Positions 31,129-41,842 of a stretch of 64,000 nucleotides of DNA are shown here, one piece after another (position 1 is the stretch's first letter; the number at the start of each line of letters is the position of its first letter). The stretch spans positions 86,069 to 150,068 of the forward strand of contig NW_005179065.1 in assembly GCF_000350225.1 (NCBI RefSeq), given 5' to 3'. The notes beneath the pieces were generated by a model. The model had not been told where the DNA came from, did no database searches, and saw only the letters and a program-made list of their open reading frames with translations. Position numbers and translations under genes: made by a program. The stretch is from Chondrus crispus. Taxonomy: Eukaryota > Rhodophyta > Florideophyceae > Gigartinales > Gigartinaceae.

Positions 31129-32800
31129 TTACTTCAGCTTACCCACAAGCCCCGACAACACCTCCAACATCTTGCTCCTCTCTGCCATGGCCAATTTCCG
31201 CTCTTCTATGTAAACTTCCGCCTTCCTCTCCTCCAAATCAAGCTTTCGGCGCTTCGAATCCTGCCCGGCGATGAAGCGGCTTACGCTCCTCCTCAATACG
31301 CCTTTTTTCCAACTCGTACAGATTCTCTTCCAACTTGAAACGGCGGTCTTCTTGAGTGCGACGTAGCTCCATATCCTTCACCAGCGCTTCGGTAGCCTCA
31401 TCATCTGAATCATATGAGATCCGCCGCCTGGTCTTCTCTCCACCACGTGCATTGGTGAGACGCCCGGAGACAGTTTATCCCCACGTCTTCCAGAACGCTG
31501 CAAAGCCATGTTCCCAACTTCTTCTCCGGCTTCTGTAAGACGCTTCTCCTTCTCCAATCGCTTCCCCTTTCTAGTATAACTACCAAAAGGATTAGATTAG
31601 AAATTGGATCCGGCTCTGTAAGGTACGGACCTTACAGAGGGCCTGTACCACACGTGTAGTGGCGCACGCGCCCCCACGCGTACCATACGTGTACGACGCG
31701 TATACAGTCAGCCCTGTCCGCTGACAGTGCTGACTACTGTAGTACCGCATAGTACAGTACGTACTGTACTAAGTTACGATAGACTAATTGTGTATTAACT
31801 AACGGAGCGGACCGGCGGCGAAGGGGGGACAAGGACGGACTTGTCCACGACCCACCGCCTAGGTCTGACTTCCAGCTTATCCTAAGGAAGCTTCCGTTAG
31901 CTACCTTAAGGCGAGACCGAGCGCGGGTAGAGGACGCGCGAGCACGCGAGCGAGCCTAGATCCACCTCCGCCCGTCAGCGCTGGAACGTAACCCAGCGCT
32001 GCTCCTGGGCGTCGAGGCGTAGATCGGCCCGCGCGTGTGCGCGTCCTCCCCCCCGATCCCGCTCTACCACGCTACCCGGGCCCGTGCTCCGGTTTCGTTA
32101 GCTGGTCCGACTTCCCCCGTCTTCTCGTACGTACGGGTCTTCCAGGACTAAGCATACACCCCTATCCGTCTAGGGGTGTTTATGCTACACCCTTCTCTGC
32201 ACGGTCCTGTTCCATGTGCTCATCCATTTCCAGGATAAGATCGTCCAGAAGAGTTTCTCGCTCCCCGTAAACCTTAACAATCCCTGAAGCCGCCGCCGTC
32301 CTTTTCACTTCGGCCCGACGTCGCGTAGTGATCATTTTGAAACGGTCCTCCAATCCCTTCTGTGTGGGTGGCTCTTTTTCACCCAGAAGCCCAGGAGAGG
32401 CTATACGCAGAAACGTAGCGTATGCCTCCTCAAAAAGAGTTCCTTTCCGTCCCCATGGCGCTGTATGCGCGTTAGAGCAGGACACCGCCTGCAGTAGGGC
32501 GATGTCGGCCGCGTCGGTGAAGCGGTATCGCTTGCCGCGGGCTGTGGCGGTGGCTGCAGGGGACGGAGAGGTGATGACAAGGTTCAAAGGGAGTGGCGGC
32601 CCGTGCAGTTGAGGGATAGAAAGGGGGATGGTTGGCAGGCTGGACGGGGAGTCTGTGGGTATGAAGGCAATACCTGGCGCAGGTGAAGCTGAAGAGGGGG
32701 GAACGAATTTGATGGAAGTAGGCATGTTGAGGCCAGTGACGGTGGTGTGGTACGGGTGTCGTGAGGTTTTGGCGCGGGGGTTGTGACCACATATAAACAT
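31129..32800 (-). pseudogene. Harbinger-2 Myb/SANT-like protein, split by HLE-f
   Basis: The N-terminal part (32800-32190) has a Pro/Ser-rich leader and a trihelix-like domain (RYRFTDAADIALLQAV ... GLEDRFKMITTRRR). HLE-f breaks the frame at 32189. Beyond it, 31569-31129 continues with a basic, then coiled-coil region (ERRFKLEEN-like repeats, SKRRKLDLEERKAEVY, SKMLEVLSGLVGKLK), with one single-base frame change near 31270. It ends 30 bp from the transposase stop. It parallels the Harbinger-1 Myb-like protein. Confidence 0.7.
31570..32189 (+). mobile_element. HLE-f: small TG...CA hairpin-ladder element
   Basis: 620 bp with a perfect 5-bp duplication, CCCTT (31565-31569 and 32190-32194), in the Harbinger-2 Myb-like gene. 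It starts TCTAGTATAAC (first G changed to C) and ends GTTTATGCTACA. A strong hairpin CTCTGTAAGGT/ACCTTACAGAG with loop ACGG lies at 31614-31639; a palindrome AGTACAGTACGTACTGTACT occurs near 31752-31771; a TATA-like GTATTAACTAA follows near 31791. Part of the right half reads CAGCGCTGG, 7 bases, CCAGCGCTG. Confidence 0.88.
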
Positions 32801-32829
32801 TTGTGCATGGCCACAGGAGAAGAGGTGTA

Positions 32830-34395
32830 CAGTGCGCGAAATTAGAATAAATACACCATCGACGAGAAAAATGTGAACACTTAAAAGGCGGCCCGTTCAT
32901 AAACTGGGACGTATCCAGGGCCCACACGTGCCGATAAAATCGCCTGTCCACTCAAAACAATGATACCAGGCACCGTTATCGAGATATCTTTAAAAACGTG
33001 GACGAAATTGATATAAATACGCGAAATTTGATATGACACAGAGCACAAACAAGCCTTTAATACTTAGTTGCGCCACCTCGCGCATCCATGACGGCATGCA
33101 TGCGACGAGGAAGACTCTTGTAAAGCGTCAATAAAAGGCCCAACCCTACAGTAGACCATGCTTCCTCAATAGCCACCTTCAAATCCTCAACATTTTGGTA
33201 GTGCTTACCCCTGGCGTAAACCATCCTCGCCATCACGCCCCAAACATTTTCTATAGTGTTAACGTCGGGGGACTTCGCTGGCCACGGTAGAGTAGAGATA
33301 GAATGCTCAGAGAGCCAGCTTCTCGTAAAACCAGAGGTGTGTATCGGCGCATTATCTTGCTGAAAAAACCAGCGTTGTTCTTCTCCGAACACCTCGGCCG
33401 CAAACGGCAGTAAGCCATGACGCAAAATATCAACGTACTTCTTACACTCTTGCCTCCCATCCATGAACATTATCGAAGATACACCATAGAGACTAACAGC
33501 CCCCCAAACCATGACGGAAAACCCGCCATTTTGGCGCTTGGAAAAAATGCGCTCTGTAGTGCGAAGGTCGTGCCAATAAGATGCAAAACCATCCGGATCG
33601 TCGCCATGAAACTTCTTCTCATCGCTAAACACCACAGCGTTCCAGAAACTTTCGCCTTTACTTATGAATTTACGACACCACTTTAACCTCTTTTCTTTGT
33701 GCTGAGGGGTCATTTGTGGTGCCGTAATCATCTTTTTATACTTGAGATATGGAACTGCGCTGAGGATTTACTGGACACGTCTATGATCGATTGGCAATTT
33801 CAGCTCGGCCTGAATTGTTCTTGCACTATCTTCACCCTTTAAAGCTTCACGAATTATAGCCCTCTTTTGGGTTTCGGAGATCTTTTGGTTTCCTTTCCAG
33901 TGCTTGGGGTGCTTATGTTTAAAGCCTTGACGCAGTACACCCTGCACTGCTCCGACCGAGCGATGAACCATCTCCGCAATGCGTCTGAAGGAGATGCATT
34001 CGTTGTGGAGTGCCGATATTTGTCCGCGCTCGATATCGGTAATAGCAGGGCCCCGGGGCATTGAAATTGTGGATTCAGCTGAATTCGCGCCTCCAGTTGC
34101 AGAGAAGAATGGTAAACGTCCAGTTGCTTACGTTTATAGCAAGATATAGCGCAATCGACGCTTCTTTTGGCGCCTTCAATGTACTGTGCTATATGGTATT
34201 TCGCGTATGTATCCCAGTTTCGCGCGGTTTTATAGAAATAGCGCGAGAACGGTATCCTTATACACTATTTGGCCTATACATACGTTTCTATCGCGTTGCG
34301 GTGGTACTGTACACGAAGCGATTCTTAAAAAGGGGCTCAGGAAGTGTAGTTTATGTGGTGCTCGATGGGTGTATTTATTCTAATTTCGCGCACTG
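32830..34395 (-). mobile_element. Tc1-type transposon inside Harbinger-2
   Basis: 1,566 bp flanked by TA (32828-32829 and 34396-34397). Inverted ends start CAGTGCGCGAAATTAGAATA and match for about 28 bp before a one-base gap, then a little further. It encodes a DD34E transposase on the minus strand and lies about 30 bp upstream of the Harbinger-2 Myb-like start codon. Confidence 0.92.
33057..34061 (-). pseudogene. Tc1/mariner DD34E transposase with one in-frame stop
   Basis: A 335-codon frame broken by a single TAA at 33768-33770 (codon 98). Before the stop: two helix-turn-helix units (ISALHNECISFRRIAEMVHRSVGAVQGVL and SETQKRAIIREALKGEDSARTI). After it: VFSDEKKF (first Asp), FFQQDNAPIHTS (second Asp) and SPDVNTIENVWG (Glu), with 34 residues between the second Asp and Glu, the Tc1 spacing. 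Length matches the family (about 340). One substitution would reopen it, so decay is recent. Confidence 0.9.
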
Positions 34396-34573
34396 TATGT
34401 TGTAGCGCCAAATACACGTATTATTCTGGGTGCATATGGCGGGGTGCCCCAGTTCCTCTTTTTTTTAATTTCGTTAACACACCTCTGCAGACGAAATCTC
34501 TGTTCCCTTCATGGGGCAATTCTCGATAGATAGGGACACCTGTCGGTCGAGCATTATATTGTACGAGAATTTT

Positions 34574-34601
34574 ACGAGAATTGGTGCTTCGTAAACTCTC
34601 T
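34574..34601 (-). repeat. Right terminal inverted repeat of Harbinger-2
   Basis: Exact reverse complement of 29733-29760. Confidence 0.95.
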
Positions 34602-34604
34602 AAT

Positions 34605-34672
34605 GTCTGCCTAATTAGGCCGCGGTAGTACAGACTGCTGCGAGCTTTACAGTCTGCCGACTTAGCATAACA
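34605..34672 (-). repeat. 5' LTR of Copia-E, right part
   Basis: Starts GTCTGCCTAATTAGGCC and ends TTAGCATAACA, continuing the LTR broken at 29732. Confidence 0.9.
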
Positions 34673-37600
34673 CAACTGTTGTAAAAGGACTGTATCCGGT
34701 CATTGCTGGGGTGTCTACGTAACTAGACAGGGGATGGTATTTGACAGTGACCTACTCTACGAACACGGTAAAGAGCGCAATGCTCAAGGACGGTTGCTTG
34801 TCCTTAGGTTGATTAATTCTCTTGCTGTCGCCTCCCCTATCTATCGCCTAGGAGTTCGTTCTATTAATACTAGTTTGCTATGCTCACGGTTGCATTTGCT
34901 ATCGCTTATCTATGCCAACGCTGTTGGCATCCCGTGTGCATTCTTACTTGCATTCCCTCTTCTTATGCATCACGTTTTGCATTCAGGTATTTGCCATCTG
35001 CACTAATGCATCGCATTCACTTATTGCATTTAGGATCTTGCTGCACTTGCGATGCCTGTCATCTTGCCATACTGCCTGGTTCGAGACCGTTGGTTCCACA
35101 ACTGTACAGTCACACACCAATACTGTAATGTATTCAATATTTTTCAGGAATTGCAATAGAAACCTTTCTTTTTGTTTCCTTTTTCTTTCCGCGGAAACGT
35201 CTGGGACTCGCGATGCGTGCATCGCAAAGAATATGAGGAGTTGCACTGCGCGCAAAATCGTTGTACACGTGTACACACAAGCTGTGCAGAACTCTGACAG
35301 AATTTTCATTTGCGTGAACTCACTAATGACATTCTGTAGATAATCGGTACAGTATAGCGTTTTTGAATACACTGAAAGACCGAGACTCAAATATAGTTCA
35401 AACGATCAGGCGCGTTTTTAACTGACCTTCGGCTATGATGATATAAGAACAAAATGCTTAAACGTCGCTTGAAAAAGCGTCTTTGCCAGGCATTTCCATG
35501 AATGACCAGAAAGGACATGAATTCCTCACTAAACTCTTTCCTTCCGAAAGGCATGCTTAAAATATGATGGTGAGGGTATGTTTTACATGTATATAGAGAA
35601 AGCGCAAGTCTCGAAATATTGAAATAACCTCATATGAGAACGACGGCCAAACCGAGACTACGTCGTGCCTTGATTAGAGATGCCAGAAAAATTAACCAAA
35701 AGACAGACGGCTCAATTTTTGGACATGGATCCAAGATTTAGGTTTCAGATAAGGATGCTCTTAAAACGTAATACAGAAAGACTGTCTGCATGAAATAACG
35801 GCGTCCCTAGTCTTGGAGTGAGTCAACACTTTTCAGGAGCCTGTCCAATGAAAAGTGTTACGATAGAAGTAAAGAAGGGCTGCCGCCTGATTACATCGTT
35901 TCCGTTGGGTTCATTTCTCAGATAATAGGCTTCCAAGTACTCTAGACGCCGACATCTCTATGCAGACAAGAACTTCTCATATGAGCGCTTGGAAGGTCAG
36001 TACAAAACACCTGTCAAGGATAGTTGTCTCAAGAAAAAGGGATTCTCGTCAGAAAACGGAACCGTTAATATGTCCTCTACATTAGAAGTTGATTGAAATT
36101 TGTTGTTGACAGGAAGGTTTCGGCATGTGGAGTTTCAAACGTATCAGAAGTGCCCGGATGATAGATAATTAGAGACAGAAATATAGTTTGTGCAAAAAAG
36201 TTCTTTTGAATGTGAAGGCTAGATATCTTAGTGCCATCCTGTCAAGCAATGCCCGACGATACAATCGTAGGTTACATTTCTGTTAAGGATGAAGACTTTA
36301 CGAGATTGAAAGTTGTTGTTTCCCTCAGCTTGCTACCTGACGAGGCCCACGGGGGTGGTCATTAATTCACACAAAAGGGTGACATGTGAGGAACCCTAGG
36401 TCGGATTGTTAGCTTCAGTGACAGAACTGATAAAGAAGGAAGTCACCACGGCAAGTTTGTACGTCGCGTAGGCTCATGGCGCAAATCATGCGGGTGTCAT
36501 TTTTATGAAGTTTTATAAAAAAATGAAGGCGCATGTGCTTTCACTCACTTGATTGAGGTGTTGCCCCCTTCCTCTTCCTCTCCGTTTGCCAATAAGTTGT
36601 TGCCACTTTCCACTTCCCCTCTCCCTCACCAACAGACCTGACGAGATATGAGCACTATACTGACTAACCTTGTTGGTTACAAACGATGATTGAGTGCAGT
36701 CTTGTATTTTTGGGACAGACCTCGGTGATCCGATTTGGCACGCGAGATCTGATTAAAACTGATCTGGTTACAAAAACGACAAACATGTGTGTGAGCCAGT
36801 CACATTCCCGAAAACACTCATGGGAGTGAACACCTAAACAGCATCGAGGGATGGCCGTAGTCGACACATCCGTGGACACGTGCCGTACAGACTGTATGCA
36901 ACGGGCGGTCAGCTCGCAAGGGCAGCGAAGCGGAGGGTTCCACTGTAGTCTTGCATTCAGAGCGGTGCCTTGCGGTTCCATACCTGACCAGTCAAAAAAA
37001 AATAGGTTTCGCGGAAGTATTATGATGAGCAAGTATGGTATGATCTGCAGTCAGCCTCGTCGAGACAGTAGACCAAAACAGCATCCGTATGCAGTGCTGC
37101 ACGTAGGATACAGTGCAACGTTCGGAATAAAGGGGTGTGTGATGATGAGAATTTTAACCAGATTAGTAGGGACATGCTCCGCAGCAGTTTTGCTGCTATT
37201 TGATGACGCCAGGCTCGCCGTCCCTCGCGACCGCTGCTGCGGCCATTCACCGCTTGTTGAGGGTCTGGCAGACAACGAACCACCACGGAATACGGCACAC
37301 TGCCCTGTGCTGTACCCGGTAGTGTAGCAGTGGTGGTGAGAAAACCTGCGCACTGGACCACACACATACACAGCATATATATTTAGAAATAAATTGATAT
37401 GTCGCGATGCAAGCAAAGGGCAGAAGTCATGATTACAGGGACGAGGCACGGGCGTTGAGGACGGGCGTTGCCGCTCATGCCTGGAACTGCCTGGAACCGA
37501 AGAATCGGCTCTGTGATCTAGAATTACAGCGTGGAAATTTTTAGACTTAGGAGGAGGCATGGGAGTGGTTGCGTAGAGAAACCGATCTGTTGGCACAGGG

Positions 37601-37805
37601 GGGGAGTGAGGTTCAACGGAGATTTTAAATAATTGCAAATTAGAAAACGGCTTTTGACGAAATGCAGTGCTTCGTCACAGTGGCGGACACTTGTCAGGCG
37701 TGTCGTTCAAAAGTACTGAGCCCGAATGCCCACGTGTAAAGATGTTTCCCTAATTTCTACAGAAAGTGTCCCCTTCACCCTCCTGGGCAATCATCGAACC
37801 CAATC
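34673..37805. other. 3.1 kb without recognised gene or repeat
   Basis: Mostly AT-rich non-coding sequence. The longest frames (37051-37638 minus, 36851-37327 plus) overlap on opposite strands and show no domain, coiled coil or membrane pattern. No inverted ends, LTR or tRNA-like structure was seen. Part of it should hold the promoter of the gene at 37806-39229. Confidence 0.45.
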
Positions 37806-38054
37806 GTGTCGAATAGCGCACCCCAATTCCAGGCCCACTCGCACCCGAACTCACACGACATTCCGGGACACAACCTCCTCTCTTCATGCACACGACTCTC
37901 CCCCCTCTACTGCGCCGTACGTGTTGTACCGCGGAATAATTCTCAGCACGTCACGAGGTTGCTGCTGGCCCTGGCCTCGAATGGAGATGAACAAGTCAGG
38001 GTTTCGGACAAGGGCGACCTCATCACGATAGAGACTGCGCTTACCGATTTATTA
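37806..38054 (+). CDS. Possible first part of a gene running into the assembly gap
   Basis: Open from 37806 into the N run. The last 35 codons (TRLLLALASNGDEQVRVSDKG) look more like protein than the first 45, so the true start may be later or an exon boundary may lie here. It may be the N terminus of the gene continuing at 38177, but the gap hides frame and length. Confidence 0.3.
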
Positions 38055-38176
38055 NNNNNNNNNNNNNNNNNNNNNNNNNNNNNNNNNNNNNNNNNNNNNN
38101 NNNNNNNNNNNNNNNNNNNNNNNNNNNNNNNNNNNNNNNNNNNNNNNNNNNNNNNNNNNNNNNNNNNNNNNNNNNN
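38055..38176. other. Assembly gap (122 N)
   Basis: A run of N. The true size is not known from the sequence. Confidence 1.
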
Positions 38177-39229
38177 ACTCCCGCAGCCGCACCGTCTTCC
38201 CCTTCCCCGAATAACCCCACTCCCGAACCCGCCCAATTCTCCGCCCCATCGGATGCCCAACCACGGAAACAACTCTCGGCTAGCTCAGCACGCCGTTCCC
38301 CGACAGTCCCCGAGCCTGTACCGTCAGCCCCACCTAAGTCTAACGGTCGTCGCCCTGCTCGGCCCCCTTCCCGTCGCACTCACGCCCCCTTGGCTATCCC
38401 GGTATCGTCAAAGTCAACCGCAGCCAACGCTGCACGCCGCGACACGGTTACTGGCAAATACCACCGCCACGCAGCCCCACCTTCCACTACTGCAACTTCT
38501 TTTGGCCGTCCTGACCCTCCACAACCTTCCATGCCTTCCGTCGGAAAGCCTGAACCCACTCTCATCCCGGACAACGGTGACGCTACCAGTGTCTTGGGAA
38601 GTTCTCGAGAACAACCTGCACCTGCTGCCCCGGTACCCACTGGAACCCTCGATGAGTACCGTGAAGGCTGCTTGAAGCTTGAGAAGATCCGACATGGCAA
38701 AGTTTTTGAGGCCGAAAAGAGAAGGCTGTTTCATGAGAGCAGTGTCGAGACCGAGTACCAAAGAAATGTCCATGCTGCTGTCGACGAATACTTACGGCTT
38801 CGCACAAAGATCGTTATGAGGTTGCTGAGTGACAACTTGTGCAAGGTAAAGCACGTTCAAGGACTTCGCTTCAAGATCATGGGGGAAGATAGCACGGCAT
38901 CTGGGTGGAACCAGAGAAAGCATGAAATGTCTCTTCGTGGACGCGGTGCCACTACCGAAAACAATGGTGACAACAGCAATGGAAAATCGGGTGGACGAAG
39001 TGCGCTGGAGGAAGACGGCCTCCTTGCCGAGATCGAGAAGGACAATGGAGTCAGAGAGAAGGAGAAGAAAGGTCGGAATAGGAAGAATGAAAACCGACAG
39101 AAAGTCAAGGTTCAGATTGAAGTCGAAGAAAGTGAGGCCCTCCACGACCTGGCTCTCATCCGGGGTGAGAAGCGGTCGAGAGAGCCGGAGCCCGTTGTGA
39201 TAGAACGGCGCGTGAAGAAACGAAAATGA
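38177..39229 (+). CDS. Host protein with Pro/Ser-rich N terminus, coiled-coil core and basic tail (5'-partial)
   Basis: Open from the gap to TGA at 39229, about 350 codons. The first Met in the frame (38390) is probably internal, because the frame is open and of like composition upstream. Three parts: a Pro/Ser/Ala-rich disordered region to about 38640; a helical, charged region (TLDEYREGCLKLEKIRHGKVF ... SVETEYQRNVHAAVDEYLRLRTKIV) with heptad-like spacing; and a Lys/Arg/Glu-rich tail ending ERRVKKRK, a likely nuclear signal. The coiled-coil region faintly recalls Sds3/BRMS1-type subunits of Sin3 deacetylase complexes, but I would not name it. It ends 290 bp from the opposing gene. Confidence 0.65.
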   Translation, partial: TPAAAPSSPSPNNPTPEPAQFSAPSDAQPRKQLSASSARRSPTVPEPVPSAPPKSNGRRPARPPSRRTHAPLAIPVSSKSTAANAARRDTVTGKYHRHAAPPSTTATSFGRPDPPQPSMPSVGKPEPTLIPDNGDATSVLGSSREQPAPAAPVPTGTLDEYREGCLKLEKIRHGKVFEAEKRRLFHESSVETEYQRNVHAAVDEYLRLRTKIVMRLLSDNLCKVKHVQGLRFKIMGEDSTASGWNQRKHEMSLRGRGATTENNGDNSNGKSGGRSALEEDGLLAEIEKDNGVREKEKKGRNRKNENRQKVKVQIEVEESEALHDLALIRGEKRSREPEPVVIERRVKKRK

Positions 39230-39519
39230 GTTGGTGTTGCGTTGGTCACGTCGCGCACCAAATCACCCGCCACCCCACCGGTGATTCCGTTCTTATCTTA
39301 TCTTCTCCTAAACAAGTTAAACTTATGGCGACAAGACCCGGGTGGAACACTCCCTCTAAACTTTTCAAGCTCATTCGGCCGTTGGCCAGTGTTTATTTGC
39401 GCAATTGATAAATATGTACATTTTCGCGGCGTCTGCCCCGCAAGTCGAGACCCTTTTCGCCTCTTGTTTGTTCTATCTACAAGGCCTTCCTAAATATGCA
39501 TGCGCCCAGCCGCAGGCCC

Positions 39520-40818
39520 CTATCGATGTGCATCAATCGCGTCTCTTACTTCAAAAGCGCGCTCTAGCGTGAGTCGCGTGAGGTGATTGAGAGTTATTCG
39601 GAGCCGTCCCACCTCGTCTCGCAGCAGGCGGTCGTCCTTTTTTTCGTCGCCAGACCCGATACTGCCTTCGGCATCGGCCGCCCATCCCGCGGTGGCCATC
39701 TGCACGTTTGCCAATTCCGCAGTGATGTCTCGCATTCTCTTTTGTAGGCGCGGCTTGTCTGCACAGACGGATTTCAGTGGCGTCGCTCTCCCCAAGGGAG
39801 GCTTTCCCGACGGGAACGCATCCTCAATAGCCGCGGTGACCTCGTCCGCCTCGACCTGAAGCTCTTCTAGCGATAGCTGATCGTCTGCGACGTCACCCCA
39901 GTCCGCGTACCCATTCTTGCATGGAACATTCTCGGCTCCGGCGCCGGCAATGCCCGTTGAGCGCGCAGATTCTAAAGAGGATTCGTGCTGCTCAATGCCG
40001 TCCCACTCGTCGGGCAAAATCTCCACTGCGGGCCGCACAGGCTTCCGTCGATGCATCTCCGAGGTCTCAGAGGCAGGTGACGAGTTGGAGGCCGGGAAGG
40101 AATGGGGCCTGCTCAGTGGGGACGACGCTCGTTCGTGCACGCCGGTGATGAGTTCCAGCTCGCGGTCGTCTGAGGCGACATCGAGGTCATCCATATCTTC
40201 GACGTCGACATGGCGCGGCGCGGTGCTCGCGAAGTGGTCGCTTTGAGGCGTGTCGTCGAGGTGGAGCGGTTTGAGTTCGATGAAGGGACGGGGAGGGGTT
40301 AGGGAGGGGCTGCGGCTCTGCGTGGAAGGATGATGCGGGTGGTGAACCTCGTCAGCAGAGTCTTCTGCGGCGCTGTCGTAGGTTGCAAGTACGTCGGAGC
40401 GCGTCACGAGTTGGCTTTTCCAGGTCGCGGGATCATCCCTAGTGAGCTCTGCGAGGTCGTCGGCGTCGTGGTAGTAAGTTTCGCTTGCCGATTGCTGCGA
40501 GTTGTCGGAGGAATGGTCAAGATCGGAGTCGGAGTCGGGAGCGGAGTCGGAGTCGGAGACTTGGTGATGGTCTTCATGGTCGCTTTCGGGGCCGGAGACA
40601 TTTCCATCATCGTCTGGAACGTCGGAGGCGCGGGACAGGGAAGTGCCGGCCGGGGAGGAGGGTGGCGGTGGGAGGAGAGGGGGGACGCGAGAGGGGGAGC
40701 CCGACTTGGCAGGGAAGGACTTTGCGTCATCGCTATCGAGCGAGGAATCGGAAGGGGCCGAGTTGTGGACGGCTGGGGGGGGCAACGGTGGGGGTGGGGG
40801 CGGGGGCGGGGCGGGCAT
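39520..40818 (-). CDS. Acidic, proline-rich protein with C-terminal coiled coil
   Basis: The frame is open from 40956, but the second Met (MPAPPPPPP, 40818) is the better start: codons before it are a Pro/Ser run of low complexity in a C-rich stretch. About 432 residues: poly-proline start; a long Ser/Asp/Glu-rich region (VSDSDSAPDSDSDLDHSSD) with many possible casein-kinase sites; WDGIEQHESS and WGDVADDQLSLEEL motifs in the middle; and a C-terminal helical part (KPRLQKRMRDITAELANVQ, LRDEVGRLRITLNHLTRLTL). I do not recognise a family. Poly-Pro followed by acidic regions occurs in actin and nuclear regulators; that is not evidence of function. Confidence 0.6.
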   Translation of the reverse strand: MPAPPPPPPPPLPPPAVHNSAPSDSSLDSDDAKSFPAKSGSPSRVPPLLPPPPSSPAGTSLSRASDVPDDDGNVSGPESDHEDHHQVSDSDSAPDSDSDLDHSSDNSQQSASETYYHDADDLAELTRDDPATWKSQLVTRSDVLATYDSAAEDSADEVHHPHHPSTQSRSPSLTPPRPFIELKPLHLDDTPQSDHFASTAPRHVDVEDMDDLDVASDDRELELITGVHERASSPLSRPHSFPASNSSPASETSEMHRRKPVRPAVEILPDEWDGIEQHESSLESARSTGIAGAGAENVPCKNGYADWGDVADDQLSLEELQVEADEVTAAIEDAFPSGKPPLGRATPLKSVCADKPRLQKRMRDITAELANVQMATAGWAADAEGSIGSGDEKKDDRLLRDEVGRLRITLNHLTRLTLERAFEVRDAIDAHR

Positions 40819-40956
40819 GTTGTTTGGGTGAAGGGAGAAGACGGTGGGTGGGAGAGAGGTGACGGGGTGGTGGGTGGGTACAGAGAATTTGAAAGGTAAC
40901 TGACAAGGGGGGGAGGGGGGTGAGTGTGGGAGGGGGCACGTAGCGTTGGGCAACAA

Positions 40957-41457
40957 GTTGCCAATGAGGGGTTTAAAAGAATCGGGGGGATTTTAAATTC
41001 TATTTTAAATTTTGCAAGGGCACGTGGCACAGTGCTGTGCTTTCGAAGGGCAGCACATTGGTGGAGGACTAGGAATTCAAACTGACTCACGGATCCAACA
41101 AAGTCAATCGGGATCCATCAAGGACTGTAATGCGGTAAACGGTAGCACGCGTGTGCACGTGTACGACTCTAGTCTGCGAGTGATGGCCGGACTGGATTGG
41201 TCACCAAGATCGACACTCTTCAGATCTTGTGAGAGGCAAACACTGGGCAAAAGTGGAAGTGTTGCGGCCAGGACAGGAGAGCGAGTGGCACCCACGGTAT
41301 ATAGAGTAGGATATTCAACAGATCTCGGTCCGCAACCCACCGATGAAATCCCCGCTTGTGCACACCTGACGCAAGGTACAAGTACGACTCGAGCATTGCA
41401 CCTCGTCGCAATATGGGATCTCAGGAGTTGACCGCTGTCTCTCCGCCTGTCTTTTTG
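40957..41457. other. Divergent intergenic region
   Basis: About 500 bp between the start of the minus-strand acidic protein gene and the CDGSH gene. An AT-rich patch (TTTTAAATTCTATTTTAAATT, around 40991) lies near the former. No other gene is visible. Confidence 0.5.
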
Positions 41458-41465
41458 TTTAAATA
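41458..41465 (+). promoter_or_regulatory. TATA-like box of the CDGSH gene
   Basis: TTTAAATA, 73 bp before the start codon in otherwise GC-rich sequence. Position and context fit a TATA box with a short 5' UTR. Confidence 0.45.
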
Positions 41466-41537
41466 GCCGCAACCGACGTCCGCACGCCCCAAGCTTTCCC
41501 CTTCGGCCGCAGCTAGTTCCCCGCACACATCCTCACC

Positions 41538-41813
41538 ATGGCTTTTGTCACACCTATCCCGTTGTCGCGCCCCTCCGCGCGGCCCGTCGCCTCTTCGCGC
41601 CGCCCGCCCACGGCCGAGCTGCAGCCCGTCGCCCCGCTTAACGGCGACCAAGCTCTGGATATGAAGGTCAAGTACCCCATCTCCAAGCCGGCGCCGCTCT
41701 GCCGCTGCTGGCAGAGTAAGGACTTTCCGCGCTGCGATGGCTCTCACAACAATTTCAACAAGGCCACTGGCAGTAATGTCGGGCCCATTGTTGTCTCCGT
41801 GTCTAAAGAGTAG
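41538..41813 (+). CDS. CDGSH-type (NEET) 2Fe-2S protein
   Basis: 91 residues without intron. The CDGSH signature is complete: C55-x-C57-x2-S60 ... P64-x-C66-D67-G68-S69-H70; the three Cys and one His bind a labile 2Fe-2S cluster. A single domain near the C terminus matches the mitoNEET/plant NEET class, which transfers clusters and iron and works as a homodimer. The N terminus (about 35 residues, rich in Ser/Arg/Pro and lacking acidic residues until Glu27) looks like a plastid or mitochondrial transit peptide, as in plant NEET, and there is no membrane anchor as in animal CISD1/2. The gene converges with the sirtuin gene: stop codons are 29 bp apart. Confidence 0.93.
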   Translation: MAFVTPIPLSRPSARPVASSRRPPTAELQPVAPLNGDQALDMKVKYPISKPAPLCRCWQSKDFPRCDGSHNNFNKATGSNVGPIVVSVSKE

Positions 41814-41842
41814 CTTGTCGTTCAGTAAAGACAGCCCTCTCT

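Larger units (their letters stand above)
29733..34601. mobile_element. Harbinger-2: PIF/Harbinger transposon inserted in the Copia-E LTR
   Basis: 4,869 bp with perfect 28-bp terminal inverted repeats (29733-29760 and 34574-34601, starting AGAGAGTTTACGAAGCACC) and a 3-bp target duplication AAT (29730-29732 and 34602-34604). The unbroken Copia-E LTR at 23944-24395 shows the site before insertion. It carries a transposase gene (plus strand) and a Myb-like gene (minus strand) that converge. A Tc1 element and HLE-f inserted later. Confidence 0.95.
23944..34672 (-). mobile_element. Copia-E: Ty1/copia retrotransposon with right LTR split by Harbinger-2
   Basis: A minus-strand copia element between LTRs 23944-24395 and 29349-29732 plus 34605-34672. 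The right LTR is broken by Harbinger-2; the left LTR is the matching empty site. Internal frames carry gag, zinc knuckle, protease-like, integrase, reverse transcriptase and RNase H motifs but are split into about six frame segments. About five differences over 452 bp between LTRs point to moderate age. ACTGT lies just left of the left LTR and two bases beyond the right one, a possible but imperfect target duplication. It is not close in sequence to Copia-A or Copia-C. Confidence 0.85.

Noticed and set aside
36851..37327. 158-codon plus-strand frame
   Set aside because: Antisense to another open frame, no family features.
37051..37638. 195-codon minus-strand frame
   Set aside because: No domain and odd composition; plus-strand frames overlap it equally well. 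Not enough to call a gene.
38041..38379. Minus-strand frames running through the N gap
   Set aside because: They exist only because N codons are not stops.
40330..40899. Gly/Val-rich plus-strand frame of 189 codons
   Set aside because: Shadow of the minus-strand acidic protein gene; repeats in one strand mirror Asp/Ser codons of the other.
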